Shown here: positions 21,212 through 34,191 of the stretch, in pieces
How positions within the stretch are numbered: position 1 is the first letter of the stretch
Layout of the letters: each line of letters opens with the position of its first letter
NCBI RefSeq assembly: GCF_024868665.1
Contig: NC_079898.1
Coordinates: forward strand, 19,712,403-19,776,402
Length of the DNA stretch: 64,000 nt
Source: Triplophysa rosa
Taxonomy: Eukaryota > Chordata > Actinopteri > Cypriniformes > Nemacheilidae
Direction of reading: 5' to 3'
The notes under the pieces: generated by a model
Databases searched by the model: none
The model's input: the letters and a program-made list of their open reading frames with translations, nothing else
What the model was told of the DNA's origin: nothing
Position numbers and translations under genes: made by a program

Positions 21212-22386
21212 TTCTACTGCTTGTGTTTGAATTTACCCTCCGGTACTGCATCATGGGAAACATGAAAACCGGAAATCATAGGGAATAGAATAAAAGTCCT
21301 CAATGTAATGATTGTCCAAAATAGAAATAATGTGATTAAAATAACGGCAGGGTGTTGTAATGTTGAAGTGACTATTTATATACATACATTTACAAACATA
21401 TTATTTATTGTTTTATTATATTTTGTGCCCTTTGGGGATTCAAACCAGAAGGCCCAAGACCTGCGCCATCTACAGGTTGAGTATTTTAATGTATTCTGTC
21501 CTGTTGGGATAATGCCTTGAAAGTGATTTTAAAGAGCCAAATTAATCGTAAAACACATATTGTACAAGTACATTTTATTTGAACAACGTTAGAGTGATAT
21601 ATTGCGTTAGAATATAGCTTGATTGTAAAGCTTTAGCTTAGGGCGGTGTATTTTAAAATAAATGTATTTTAAGTAATAAGTGAGAGAGTAATATTCAGGT
21701 TTTTCTCTCATTTTTGTGCCACTAGGTTTGTATGTGTTTTGGGTTTTTTTTGTCCCATATCTGTTGATGGACTACTTTTTCCGTGTACTCTTGTCAACAC
21801 TGTTGCATAGATCTACAGGGCCCACTACAAATTGGGGGGGGGAGGTGGGGGGTGAACCCATAAAATAAAAGTCTTACACTTCTATGCCTATTGACATGAT
21901 ACTTTCAGAGAGCAGATGCAATATATTCAATCTGGCTCCGTGTGTGCATTTGGTATTATCTGGGATAAGACGTCTCCCCAGGCAAAAAAAAAACTATTAG
22001 TACATTTGAACGTATGGCCGGAACTCAGTATAGCTGCACTGGGGTCCAGAGGTGATTAATTATTAGTGAAAATAATTGTATTCTCCATTATTAAACGATT
22101 TAAAACAAATATGATATTGACAAACTCAATTGTCAGCATTCAAACATGAGTGAAATTTTAGATAAAAATAGAAAGATATTTTTTACAAATACTAAAGCAT
22201 CTACATAAAGCAGGAGAAAATAAAAGTGCCATCACTAAAGTATGCCAAGTATGACACTCCAGTCTTTTCCAGCACTTATCCGCTCACTCCCGCGGTTGCT
22301 ACCCTACAAGCCTCACAACGCTCTGACGCTCAACCTAACCAACGTCAAGCGTGCACTCCTCTCATCTCACTGCCGCATCAATCCAT
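21212..22386. other. Intergenic region between mad2l1bp and macrod2
   Basis: No exon seen. At 21428-21482 the minus strand reads GGTTTGAATCCCC preceded by a box-A-like TGGCGCAGG, a weak tRNA-derived relic. From about 21530 to 22200 the sequence is AT-rich with a G run (21833-21853) and nothing else recognisable. Confidence 0.35.
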
Positions 22387-22424
22387 CCAATCACAACGCC
22401 GCTTCCGCATGCAAGCCGACCAAT
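22387..22424 (+). promoter_or_regulatory. Paired CCAAT boxes upstream of macrod2
   Basis: CCAAT at 22387-22391 and CCAATCA at 22420-22426 in a locally C-rich, CpG-containing stretch about 220-260 bases upstream of the macrod2 ATG. Spacing of about 33 bases is typical of NF-Y sites in TATA-less promoters. Confidence 0.45.
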
Positions 22425-22644
22425 CATAGCGCGTTATTTTACACACGGCCTCCACGATAACTACGAAGGTAGGTTGCGTCGCCTCACAGTATACCCACCA
22501 ACTGCAAATTGACAGTTTCTCAGGTGAGGCGCTACGCTACAGGAGCTGTTTCACTTTCTCTTGAGTTTCAGCGCGCATATCACTGTGAGCCTGGGGTTGA
22601 TTAACTCAAAACCCAGTTACCAGAAGCCCTCACATCACGGCACC

Positions 22645-25600
22645 ATGAGCAAAAAGAAAAAGGAGTGGAGAGCGGAGAAAGGTAAGGCTCTTTTAGACTC
22701 TGCTCGTGTATCTTCCGTTAAAGGCAGGATTCAGAAGATAATGTCAGTCTGGGTTTTGACACTCACGGGGTTCATTCTGGGTTCACGCGGTAAATATGAT
22801 GAGAGGGACGTGTTGAAATAGATGCACCGCTCTGAGAATCAACAGCATTGACACTCACACCTTCACATGCAGGTAAAGCGTCTGTACAGGACGCTGTGAT
22901 TCAGGCCCTGATGTGTTTAGCGTTTACACCTGTTTGAATGAAAACTGCTACTGGTATTCATGCAGTGAGCATGCAGCTGAGTTACTTATTTTGTGTCCTT
23001 GTAAATAGATAATTAAACGGACACGCAGCGCAGTGTTGCTGTATATTGTGATAACAAATAAAATCTTACGTGCTATTTCTCATGAACTTGAACAAGGCAC
23101 GTGCCATTGGTCCTCAACAGGTGCATTGTGAAGTAGTGTCACAACAGAGATTCTTGATCGTATAAGAATGTATTACATTTTTGACTGCATTATGGATTGT
23201 TTTATATGACGTCTTGCAAACCGCTGTTTGTTACTCTCATAAAAACACTTTTTAGTTTTTAAGGTTGATTGCAAGAATAATGAGGATTGCTGTGTGGTTT
23301 GTATTTGATATGTGCCCTCTGAAGTTGCCGGGGTGTTATTGTCAGTGGTATTATTTCGAAGACTATAATGACCATTATAATTGAATAATTATTCATTAAT
23401 GTAGTAAAATGTAGATAATTTAAATGTAAATAATATATAAATAATTTTATTATAATTGGGATTTCAGTGAAATGTTTTGCTGACATTCAAACTATTTTAA
23501 AATCATGAAGTACTCATTGTGCTCATGAAGAGGCTCTTTTGAAAGAAGTAATTGTTGGTCTAACATTGGGGAGAGCAGGAAGAAAAAAACACACAGAATA
23601 AATACATTAATAAACATGGTTGGGAAAAAACATGTAGGGACAGTCGGCATGAAAAAATCGGTAGTGTTTGTTATATTTAATGGTGTAACCTTTTGTCTTT
23701 GAGGAACTGTTTTAATTTAACTTATGTTCTACAAAGCATCTGATGGCCGGTTTTATTGGTGGTACCCATTTATTTAACATGTGAGCTGCTGGAAAAGTAA
23801 TTTTGTCTGGCTTCCAGTGAAATGCCTCCATAGGGGTTTATCAGAAACAAAAGTGAAACCAAAAGAACAAGATACATGGAAATCAACTGTTTTTAAAAAC
23901 ACTCCAAGTCATTTAATAAACATGGCAAACTCCCGTACACAATGATCTGAAATCAATGACTTGTTTTCAATTAAATCCCCACCGTTTACAACATATAACT
24001 GATTGTATGCAGCCTGGTTCTGTGTCAAGCATGCAACTTGGGCCTGCAGCTGTATTCTGAGCAGTGTACCCTCATTAGCCTGTCGGTTCTCACACACGCT
24101 TAGCCGGCTGCCACAATTACCACACCAATGAGTATCACTCTGACAGCAATGCATAAAGATAGTCGCAGATGTTCCTTTATGAGCCGCTCTAGTTCTATAT
24201 AAACTGTTTAGCTTGGCTTCACAAGACATCTTCTCATGATCTATCTGTTTGCGACATGTGACACATTCTGACACCTCGTCTTCTGTTCCACAGACCGCTT
24301 ACTCAGCCTTTCAACCGAGGATAGACGCAAAGATTATCGGGGCAACTATCTGGCACTGGACAAGATACCCACCTGGGCAAGTCAAGAGAACAGTACAGGT
24401 AAATCTCAACACCTGCAGCCAGTTGCATGACCCCTTTACAGTTTGCTGAAAACAAAATGTTCTCATTTTCACATGGTACATAGGTTGATGTCAAAGTACA
24501 AAGGTAACTCAAATTCATATTGGAGAACTGCTTTAGGGCTCTTTTAGGGATTGTTTTGCACTCATTTTGCCATTCTCAAAAGGGTACCAGTTATTTCATG
24601 CCCTTCTCTGCATGACAGTCACTACTCTGCATGCAAGTGTGTTGCTGCCCTTTTTAAAGAAGATGACACATGGATCAGTCTTGCCCTGAGAGCTCAGATG
24701 TCATGGCTTATTTATGGATGAACCTGGCAAAAGCTTAAAGAGGGTGTTAGGCACTGTTTCTGTTTGTACACCTTTATTTGGTGCTGGATTGGTACTTTGG
24801 TATGGTTGTGCTTTTTGTACCAGTTATCCAAGTTTAGTTTTTGTAGACTGAAAGGTCAGAACCCAAAGGCATAGATGGAAGACATAGTTTTTAAATGTGA
24901 TTTTGATTGACTCGGATAAGGTCTCCAGTGATGTAATGTTAAGCTTTACAGTGATACAGATAACTGTGGTTGCACTTTACTGAGTAGTACACAACATTCT
25001 TTCAATACGTTTACATCAGTGCAATGTCTAACAATGTTCTAACAATGTGAGCATGTTACCTGAAAGCGATGGATCCGTCACTTGGATGTTCAAATCACGT
25101 ATTAAGCCAACATTTCTGTTCTGCCTCTGTCTTAATGGTGCCACAGAAAATCTAATGTATGGATTGTTGCTGCACATCAAGTTGGGAGTTTGTTCATTTG
25201 CATTTACATTTACACATTGTGCAGACATCTGTATCCAAAGTGACTGACAGTGTATTTGACTTCTTTTTTTTTTTATTAGTATGTATGTTCTCTGTGATCT
25301 AACATGACTTTTGCTTTGCAAATGCATTGTTTTACCAATTGGGCTAAACAGGAACACAGTTTTCACTTAGCACCTCCAGGCCATTTCATCTTTAGTTTTT
25401 GTAGTGAGAAGATGTCACAAATGTTACATGGGCCATTTCCTCTGCCACGGATGGACGCCATCCTGTTTATGCTTCACCAAATGGCTTCGTCCTGTGCCAG
25501 CAGGCCTGGAGATGATCTGAGAGCTGGTGAACTGGTTCATGGATATTAGGACTGTATATTTGCTCCTGGTTTACCAATCTAAGACGACGTTCTGCATGAT

Positions 25601-26304
25601 GTGCTATAGACAGTTTTGCAAATAAGCATTATGAACACAGTTGGGCACAGTTGTCTTTACATTTGCGTGTGATTTTTGAAATTGATGGCATATGAGATTG
25701 CATAGGGTTGACAAACTGGTCAATGGCAGCAGTGTAGACCCGATGGTTTGGACGTTCTAGCTGTTGGGCTACTCTCTGTTTTGCTAACCCATATGCACAG
25801 TGTTGAGTGCCAGTAACCAGCCAGATCTGATTTCGTTGGTTCCTAGCTGATATGAAACTCTAGAGTGCATCCAATAGGTGACTTTGCTATCGGTGGATAT
25901 GCTTTACATGCCTGTAATACCTGTCAACATTACAAGTCAAACATTTGGACACTACTCTTTTTGCAGTTTAGAAAATTAATGAACTACTCAAAATACAAAA
26001 TTACTTTTGTCTTGACTACATATTTGATCAGTCTAAACCAAATTCATGAGAAATTCACCAGACATCATGAGACTTGAAAGATGGAAATATATGTCAGTGT
26101 TTACAAAGGTGTAGATCAGTGAACTGGACTTTTACTGAGTCAATGTGCAGTTGACATTAGTAGCACTGACTTACTTAACGTTTTATTCTCTACTCTGTAC
26201 AGTTACAGAGGATGAAGAACTGAAGTCTTTCTCCCTGGCCGACAAAGTGTCTCTGTACAAAGGTGACATTACTATTCTGGAGGTGGATGCAATAGTAAAT
26301 GCTG
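22645..26304 (+). CDS. macrod2: Macrodomain ADP-ribosylhydrolase 2, exons 1-3 (partial)
   Basis: Exon 1 is 22645-22681 (MSKKKKEWRAEK, Kozak CACCATGAG), exon 2 24294-24398 (DRLLSLSTEDRRKDYRGNYL...) and exon 3 26203-26304 (ends KVSLYKGDITILEVDAIVNA). Each junction is GT-AG in phase 1, giving 81 residues plus one base. The lysine-rich start, the LSxEDRRKDYR helix and then the macro-domain opening GDIT...VDAIVNA match MACROD1/2; the short N terminus without a mitochondrial presequence favours MACROD2. The Asp of GDIT and the Asn that should open the next exon contact ADP-ribose. The enzyme removes mono-ADP-ribose from acidic residues. The remaining macro-domain exons are not in the window, so intron 3 is longer than 37.7 kb; very long introns are characteristic of this gene. 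A non-ATG N-terminal extension is open in frame upstream but not supported. Confidence 0.92.
22682..24293 (+). other. macrod2 intron 1
   Basis: Unremarkable AT-rich intron; no repeats or RNA genes recognised. The 121-codon minus-strand frame at 23909-24274 resembles no family I know. Confidence 0.6.
25190..25350 (-). repeat. tRNA-derived SINE-like repeat in macrod2 intron 2
   Basis: On the minus strand it starts with TTTAGCCCAATTGGTAAAAC, a decayed tRNA box A, and ends with GTAAATGTAAATGCAAATG. The middle contains TCACTTTGGATACAGATGTC, a text widely dispersed in fish genomes (AAAGCGGATAA-type on intact copies). Box B is degenerate. Confidence 0.5.
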
Positions 26305-29300
26305 GTGAGTATTCTGATTTTAACCAATTTCTGTCGTACAGCCTCAGGATCAGCCTGATGACCAGTTGTTGCATTTTATGAAGGCTTTGAATAAAAAATA
26401 TTGTGGTTGTATGTGTAAACCTTTGCACATGGTACAGTCCACTTTGCATTTGTTGAGCTGGCCCTCCCTCTAGTGTCCATAAGCGATATTGGCACAACTA
26501 CTTTTTTGGTGCTGATGATGCAGTATACTGTAGAGCCATTTCAGTACACTTTTTCTCTTTTTAGCAATTGTCTGTTATGATTAGTGGTGGTGTTATTTCT
26601 AAATGATGAGATGTGTGCAAATTTCCTCTTTAAAATGAAACGTCTTGTCTGGTAAGGGGAGACATCAAACAAATTGGTAAAAAAAATGCAAATTTTACTT
26701 GCAGAGTGAGATTGTGTTTTGCATCTCTCTTGCTTGTTAATTGTCTTGTTCTCATATTGCAGTGATGTTGTATAAAATCTATTTACGTCGTGCCTAGCTG
26801 TTATCACCTTTAAAGCGGCCCCAACACTCGCGGTTTCTGCCAATCTCATATTAATCTTGAGTACCTATAGAGTAGTATTGCATACTTTGTATATTCGAAG
26901 AGTATTTAGTTTGATCACATTTATAAAAGATAGATACAGCTGTACGATTATTTCCGAAAGCATACGGCGCGTGCGGGGGGGGGAGTGGTAGACTAAACTA
27001 ACGCACGTACGAATCCGTTGCTAACAAAACACAGACTCACCGCATGCGGTTCATGTCCGGCATTTTTTTTAGCGCTGGGACGGCTCCATATATCAGTTTC
27101 AAACGATCTCCAAATCCAGCGTTATATCCACCGTTTATATAACATTCATCACCCAAATGCAGTGGACAAACAAACACCTGAACTTCGCGAACGTATTCTC
27201 TCTCTCTCTCCTGCACACAAGTGAAAGGGACGTCTGCGCGTGCTCCTCCTGCTCTCCTTGCTGCCGCATGCTTTTCTGGGAGAATTGTCCAATAAGGGAC
27301 TAAGAAAAATTGTTACGAAACAGTTTTATATGTTCGAAAACTTTCCGAAACCTGTACGATCGCTGGGGGAGTGTATCGAGCACAGAAATACTACGTAATA
27401 CGCCCAACTCGTTTTTTGACAAGTTGACCATGTTAAGCATGAGAAGACACGTTTAACATTGTAAAGTGGTTTAAGTGGTTTTCTGTTGTGGTAAATGAGC
27501 AGAAGACACTCATGGTTTACTTTAAAAGCTGGCTGCTCTTGATGATTTAGTATGTGTACTCTAGCAGATGGTTGAACCATTGATTACATTGTATACTATA
27601 GAAAGTTCCAGTTCTTCACTCAAACTGTTCATCTTCACATTCCTGACCACAGAAGATGATTGGAAATAATGGACGTGTTGTCATTTGGGTGTTTTTGATG
27701 AACATGAGTGAAATACGATTTTTACTGGTCTGTTGAATTTCTTCTGAATTTTGAAATCTCGTAACAGCCGTTTTGTGGTCTGTGCTATCAATGTACAAGG
27801 ATTGTTTGCGAATGATTGAGTGTCTATTAGGTTTTTTGCTTATCTTGCCATAATTCAAGCATTATACAGCTGTGTAGTATAGCAAATTTGATGGGTTTTG
27901 AGAATTTTAACAATCCAAACTTTTTGTTCAAATTCAAATTTTTATTTTTTCCTCCAATGAGTGGAACCATGATTTTGACCAAAGAATCTTTTTGCCAAGA
28001 GACAGTTAGCTCTGGTTGCTTTGTTAAATGGAGTTAAAAGGAGTGTGTTCCACACCGTTCAAGGGCATTTTTGACAGTTTTGGTAGCATTTCAAGCTGCT
28101 CTTTCTGACCCTAGGCTTAATTAAATAAAGAAAATAAAATAAGCACATTGTATTTATTTGGGAAAAATCTATTTTTTATTTCTAAAATTAATAACTATTG
28201 TAAAATAATTTCTGCATATTAGGTGTTTGGAAAATACACAATAAATGAAGTTAAAAGAGGGAAACATAAGAAGCTTTTTATTTTCTTTAAAGTTCTGTTC
28301 TTTACACTGTGTCTCTGACTTGACCTTAGCACAGTAAAACCTTGCAGAAAGTTTCACAAGGTATTGCAAAGAAAACAGGAAGTGGGAGAACACGCTGAGA
28401 GGGCCGCTGTTCTAATGTGGGGGTCTGACACAGTTACGATGTGAAACTGCGTCTGTAAGCAGAATGAATCACGTATTTGGTTGCACTGCGCACAAGGTTC
28501 TCTTAGTGCTCGTTTCAACAGGTTTGTTGGCGGATCCTTCACATCAGTGGTCACATTTAAGAACGCAGAGCGTTTCTGTAGGGTTTGTGAGATTGAATTA
28601 GGAAAGTAATTGGTTTAAAGGCTCAGAGAATGAAGGAGGCGACTTATCATGCAGACGGGTGGCTGTTCATCCATCATAGGCCACTGGCTTAGGCCAGGAA
28701 AGTAATCGCATTATTGCTACAGTGCTGTGGTCTTGCTCTTAAAGCCCCATTTTGCTCCAGCATTTTTGAGTTTTGATTCCTGGAATGATGGAGAGCTTTA
28801 ATATTACGATAAGGACAAAGCCTCGCTGCGATGGCAAGGATTTGAATGTGTTTCTCGTCTGGCTAGAACAGTGTATAAAGCATTGTGCGGTTAGAAAAAA
28901 GATTTCCAGTCCAGTGTTCTTGTCTACGTCAGTTAGTTTGTTTAAAACGTTATAATTTCAAAATGCTCTACTGTTGGAGCTAGAAGTGCTCCACATTATA
29001 AAAAAGGTGGATGGTGAAGCGTGTTTGCACGAATCCCTCAGAGATTTGATAAATCTGGGGCGATTTTACTGATTTGCAATTGACTTGCATCATCTAATAG
29101 TTTTGGCATCTTTGGCATCATCAATAGATTTGTAAGATTGGGATCTTTTTCAAATCGTTGATGAATATAGTTGATTGGGACCCTTCTCTGACTTCTTTCG
29201 TCTTCCTCTTTGTAGGGATTTATGGCTATTATTGTTTGTTGGTGGAAGAAAAAAAACACATACCACATACATCTGTGCACATACCCGACTGTCTTCGCTG

Positions 29301-29659
29301 CCCCCAGAATTCAAAGAGAAAAACTGTTGTAAAAACTCTGAGAGGAATGAAATTGAGTGATCATGGTTGCTTTCATGATTATGTGGAAAAGTTGATGCAC
29401 GAGTCATCAGCCCATCATAAACTCCTTGTCCTCAGATTATATTAGTTTTTATTCATCTCATTGCCACCCCTCTCTCATGAACCAATTTAATGCATGTAAG
29501 GTTGAAGAATATTACTGCAATAAAAAACCCTCCTGGGTCCTCTTTGCCAAAAGGCCTAATTCAGATCAGGTTATTATATTCTATAACTTGGGTTTGAAGA
29601 CTTTATTTATGAGTTGAAGTGAGCAGGATTAGATTTGCTTTCCTAACTTTGCTTCATTT
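26305..29659 (+). other. macrod2 intron 3, proximal part
   Basis: Begins with donor GTGAGT. No exon found. Contains a G run with CpG-rich flank (26965-27070) and otherwise AT-rich sequence. No RNA gene or clear repeat recognised. Confidence 0.5.
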
Positions 29660-29700
29660 TTAAAAGAAATAGTTCACCCAAAGAGTCATAGAGTGAAGAT
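29660..29700. repeat. Fragment of the TTAAAGG-type MITE
   Basis: TTAAAAGAAATAGTTCACCC matches the left end of the family; the rest is missing. Confidence 0.55.
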
Positions 29701-31220
29701 TTATATTTTTTTAGGGGGAAAGTAAAATTAGACCAAAAGGTGACAATCATGTTCTTGTTCAAAAGCTTTTTTCTGTCATTCTGGTTCAGCGTGTTCCTCT
29801 GTTCACACTTTTGAATTAGCTCAACGAGGCGTCTCTTAGTAATCACATGTTCTGCATTGCCTGACATCTCTGAAATGGATCTGGAACGAAATGAATTACC
29901 ATACTTATTTATTTTGTGCAGTGCTTGGATACTATTGGCCAATTTGTGCCAAGCCATTCTCGCATGGATTTCAGATGATTATTTATTTTTCTAGTACACT
30001 AGGCTGATCAACAAAATCACAGTCACAATCTGAAGAACTTCCCCATTGATTTTGTTTTGATTTTGTGGTTTCACCCCAAAACAAAAGATTTATTTTAATC
30101 CAGCGTTATTAGTTAATAAAGTGTGCTGCTTTTACACACGGGCCATGTAGAGTTTGCATTGGAAATGTCAGGCGGCATGAAATTAAATGGCAACAGTAAT
30201 TAATTCTGGGCGGCTTCATGCTGCATGCCGAGAGAGGTGAGGCTGTAAGCACGTTAAATGGGTTTTTAAATCACTCTCTGGATGGCCAATTATTTTTTCA
30301 TGGAAATAAATTTCTTGTCAGAGCTGCTAATTGAAATAGCAACCGACACCAGGGTCGTGATAGGTGCGAAAATTTTAATTGCTCTCCCTTTCTAGTTTTC
30401 ACACAAGGTGCTGTTTCGCTAAGCAAACAAAACAAACACCAAATAAAAACCGTTAAAATCTGACAGGGCAGTCAGGTGATAGAGCTGTTAAATATAGAGC
30501 CAGAACTTTCAGCAGAAATATCTGTTATTGACTAAAAAAAAACAAACGTGAAATATCATTACATAGTGTATCTTTTCAAAGTCTTCTTCATCTCGAACAA
30601 ACCGGAGTTATTTAAAGCGTGAGCATCATCATTTGAAGATGCCGTTTTTTTTGCTGAGGTCTGCAAAGTGACGTTTTGTAATTAGGGAGCTCTTTAAGAG
30701 AGATTCTGAAAGCTTTGTCTCTTGCCCATAGCGTGGCGAGACTCAGCCACAGATGAGAACAGTAATGGAGTCTAATGCACTCTGAACATTAAATGTTCAA
30801 TGAGTCACAAAGCTTAATGGAAAGCAATTGCATGTTTAACCGAAGACGGGCCTCGACTCTTTTGTAATTGACATTTGAGAGTGAGAGAAAAAGAAATGCT
30901 CATCAACACAACTGACAAAAGGTAAAAAAAAGGCTTCATCTAAAAAACAAGGCCCATCAGAGCTTATTTTGCTAAAAGCTGTTGTGAGAGACAAGTTGAA
31001 GTCTTCTTATGTTTTTATCTCCTTTAATGTATATGTGATGTTTTTGTTGTAAGTGTTGGTAAGGGGCACACAGAATAGTTCTACATGTTCCTGTTCTTTT
31101 CGGTCAGTACAGCGGTTTACTTTTCACTTGGCAAAATTGTTTTTGTAATTGTAGTAATACTGGACTGATTTAAGCTTTGATTAAGACCCATCACTATGTG
31201 TAATTCTTTTAAACAGCATT
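29701..31220. other. Repeat-poor intronic stretch
   Basis: No repeat recognised. The part at 30110-30420 has mixed composition with several homeodomain-type cores (TAATTAATT near 30198, CTAATTG near 30328, TTAATTG near 30375). This would fit a conserved non-coding element but conservation cannot be seen from one sequence. Confidence 0.25.
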
Positions 31221-31480
31221 TTAATGAATAGTTCACCTTCAAAATGAAAATTGTCATCATTTACTCACCCTTTTGTCATTTTAAACCTGTGTGATTTTCT
31301 TTCTTCTGCAGAACACAAAAGAAGATATTTTGAATAATGTTGGTAACCAAAAACCAACAGTTTTCTGTAACCAACATTTTTCAAAATACCTTCTTTTGTG
31401 TTCTTCACAAGAAAGAAAGTCATACAGGTTTGAAACGACAAGGGGGCATGTGTATTTTTAAAGGTTAACTATTCCTTTAA
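31221..31480. mobile_element. TTAA-ended MITE
   Basis: Starts TTAATGAATAGTTCACC and ends AACTATTCCTTTAA; inner arms CATCATTTACTCACC, TTCTGCAGAACACAAAAGAA and their complements form a long hairpin. Confidence 0.85.
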
Positions 31481-31571
31481 TCTTTAGCAGAATTCTGCAC
31501 CCAATTTTTTTACCTAAATTTAGCAGAGAAAATGGTCGGCGGCTTTCATCTGAGACTGGTAATGGCTTTTC

Positions 31572-33061
31572 TCTTAAGCACTTTTCACACAGAGATCCTG
31601 GAAAATACACGGAAAATGTGTCCAAGAATTTGTCCCGGGATTGTTAGATTTTGTTCATTCACACTACCAGTGATTTTCTGGAATCTGTGCTTGCGTTCAC
31701 ACACATCCCGTGAAGATCCCGTAAAGACACGTTACATTATATATACTGCAATGTAATGTTATGTGCTTTTTTTGTCGTGAAAATAGGGTTGATCACTGTG
31801 AAATATATTTCCTTGCGCTGTTTTTAGGTTGCTAAATATTTGTATACTTCTTTCCTTTATTTAGTACCAAATAGGCCTAAATAATCTTTTATTCTGTTTA
31901 TTATTCTGCAGCATATATTGTTGCCTTTTGCAAATGACAAAGACATTAATTTTAAAACAAACTTTTTTATTTATATTTTTTATTGGTAAATGCATAACAA
32001 CGAAGAGGAATGAGGCACAAGAATGCAAGGTAGGCTATAGCCCAACGAGATTAAGCTAAATATAAGATAAACATAAAATGTCATATGAAAACAAATAAAA
32101 GCAAATTGTTCAGGCTTTTTCGGTGCAAATTTACAGAGCCTTAATGAAAAAATATAACGGAAGTATGCTGCGAAGTAAAAATTAGCCAGTATTTTTGCAA
32201 CATAGCCTAACTGCAATACAAAAGGCACAGTATAATCATTTTTCCGTAATATGATGTACAAAAATGTAAGTTTAAAAAAACTTTTTACAATAAACTTATG
32301 AGTTAATATGGCCTAAAGCATATTGCACATATAAAAACCACAAATAAACACTTAGGTTGGTATATGATCATCGTGTTTATATTGTTTACAATGTTTTTGT
32401 TGAGAAAAACAAGCACATAAATGTTGGGGTGAAAGTTTGGAGTTAGTTTGGAGTTAGTCTGTTAACAGTTAGTCTGTTAACAGACTTTGGAGTTAGTCTG
32501 TTAACGAGTTTCTGTGCCCACAGAAACTCGTGGGCTTCTCGCAGCACGAGCACAGCAGGTGCACGCAGCCGTGTTTTAAGGTTGGTAAGTGATCAAGTTT
32601 ATTAAAGCGCTGTGTATTTTCGTGTTAATAGTTTTGTAAAAAGTAATTTCAAGTTTAAACTGCGTTTAGGAGACAACGCTATTTTCGCATCTGACCTTAA
32701 GTTTGGTGATTAGGACTCTTGCATTCATCCATGATTTAGCTAAAGTGAAATAGTATAGGCCTATTTTTTAGTTTTCGATTTACTAGCGAACAAAAACGAC
32801 TCGCTTAACTATATTTGTTTTCATCGCCAAATTAATTACGATTTATTATAGATGTGTGTCATATCACAAGGCTTTTCCGGCATTATTTCTGCCTTTGGTT
32901 CCCACTGGGCACTTTCCGGGACTGATCCGTTAATGTTACTAGGTCCCCTTTCCGGAATCACTTTTCGGATCAATCCGGGATGCGTTTGCGTTCACACAGA
33001 AGGAACACTGGCAATTTTACAGAAATTTTCTGGGATCAGTGGTCTGTGTGAATGGGGTTTA
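31572..33061. mobile_element. Candidate TTAA-flanked DNA element with TTCACACAGA ends
   Basis: TTAAGCACTTTTCACACAGA at the left and, on the complement at the right, TTAAACCCCATTCACACAGA: matching ends with TTAA outermost, 1.5 kb apart. CCGGGATT/ATCCCGG-type motifs also recur near both ends. No transposase frame. Direct repeats of GGAGTTAGTCTGTTAAC (32440-32510) lie inside. Confidence 0.5.
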
Positions 33062-33766
33062 AGCCTGAAAGTTTTCCATCTGGTCTTAGTCTTGTCTGGG
33101 TAAAATGCATCTCGCTGAAGTTCCTTAGCAGCAGTCCCGGGTTTCAAGGATGTTTTTCTTTGATGTCTCTGATTGTTTTAGTGCAGGGGAGCCTGGACAA
33201 TTTGAGGACTTCAAGGGTAAGTCATTTTCAGCAGTATTGATTCTGCGCTGATGTGAGCAAGACAGAGTGTGTGTCTATGTGTGTGTTGAAGAGGGTTTCT
33301 GCAATGAGGTGGCAGCGTCTGTGTGTGTTTAGCTGGGTGAAGAAGCAAAGTGACATTTAGGTCTAGTACTCCTGTTTGGCACTTAATAAAATCTGTTTTT
33401 GATAAATTGCTTTTCTGGCCTGTGATAATATTGGCTATTGACCCTCCAACGCACGCACGCACGCACACACACACATCATTTAAATTTACATCCATGTTTT
33501 GGGTTGGACAGTAGACATTGAGTTGATGTGCAAACTGGTGATTGTTGCAGTGTTGCATCAGGAATGAAAATCGATGCCACGGCCCATGGCAGTTGCTGCT
33601 CTGATGAACAGTGAAATAACTGTGTGTTTGTGTGTGTCTGGAGTACTAAATTTCCCCTTTAAGAAGTCCTGTTAATACTGTCAGAATGATGAGATTCAGG
33701 CACAGGGTTTTCCCACAGCACATGCCTGTAATATAACACACACACATACACATGTGGCTTAGTCCC

Positions 33767-34191
33767 TTAAAGGGATACTTCACCCAAAAAAGAAAATTCT
33801 GTCATCATTTACTCACCTTCGAGTTGTTCCAAATCATTCTGGTGAACACAGAAAGATATTTGGAAGAATGCTTATAACCAGACAGATTTTGCCCCCCATT
33901 GACTACCATAGTAGGAAAAAATACAGTGGTAGTCAAAAGTGCCCCAGAACTGTTTGCTGTCCTACATTCTTCAAAATGTCTTCTTTTTGTGTTCATCAGA
34001 GCCTACTATGGGAGTCAATGGGGGGCAAAATCTGTTTTGTTTTAAGCATTCTTCCAAATATCTTTCTCTGTGTTAAATATATTAAATGTAAATTTGTTCA
34101 TCAGAACAAAGACATTTATACAGATTTGGAACAACTCGAAGGTCAGTAAATGATGACAGAATTTTCATTTTTGGGTGAAGTATCCATTTAA
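33767..34191. mobile_element. TTAA-ended MITE, long hairpin
   Basis: TTAAAGGGATACTTCACCC at left and GGGTGAAGTATCCATTTAA at right; the 425-base body is an imperfect hairpin including CCTTCGAGTTGTTCCAAAT mirrored, and CCATTGACTACCATAGTAGG. Confidence 0.88.

Noticed and set aside
23909..24274. 121-codon minus-strand frame with several CxxC pairs
   Set aside because: The cysteines look zinc-finger-like at first glance, but spacing is irregular, no family fits, and the frame lies in macrod2 intron 1 and overlaps no known domain.
33187..33216. 30-base segment bounded by GCAG and GGTAAGT in intron 3, a possible macrod2 exon
   Set aside because: Has no similarity to the expected Ala-Asn plus Gly-rich macro-domain continuation and is too short; chance splice-like borders.
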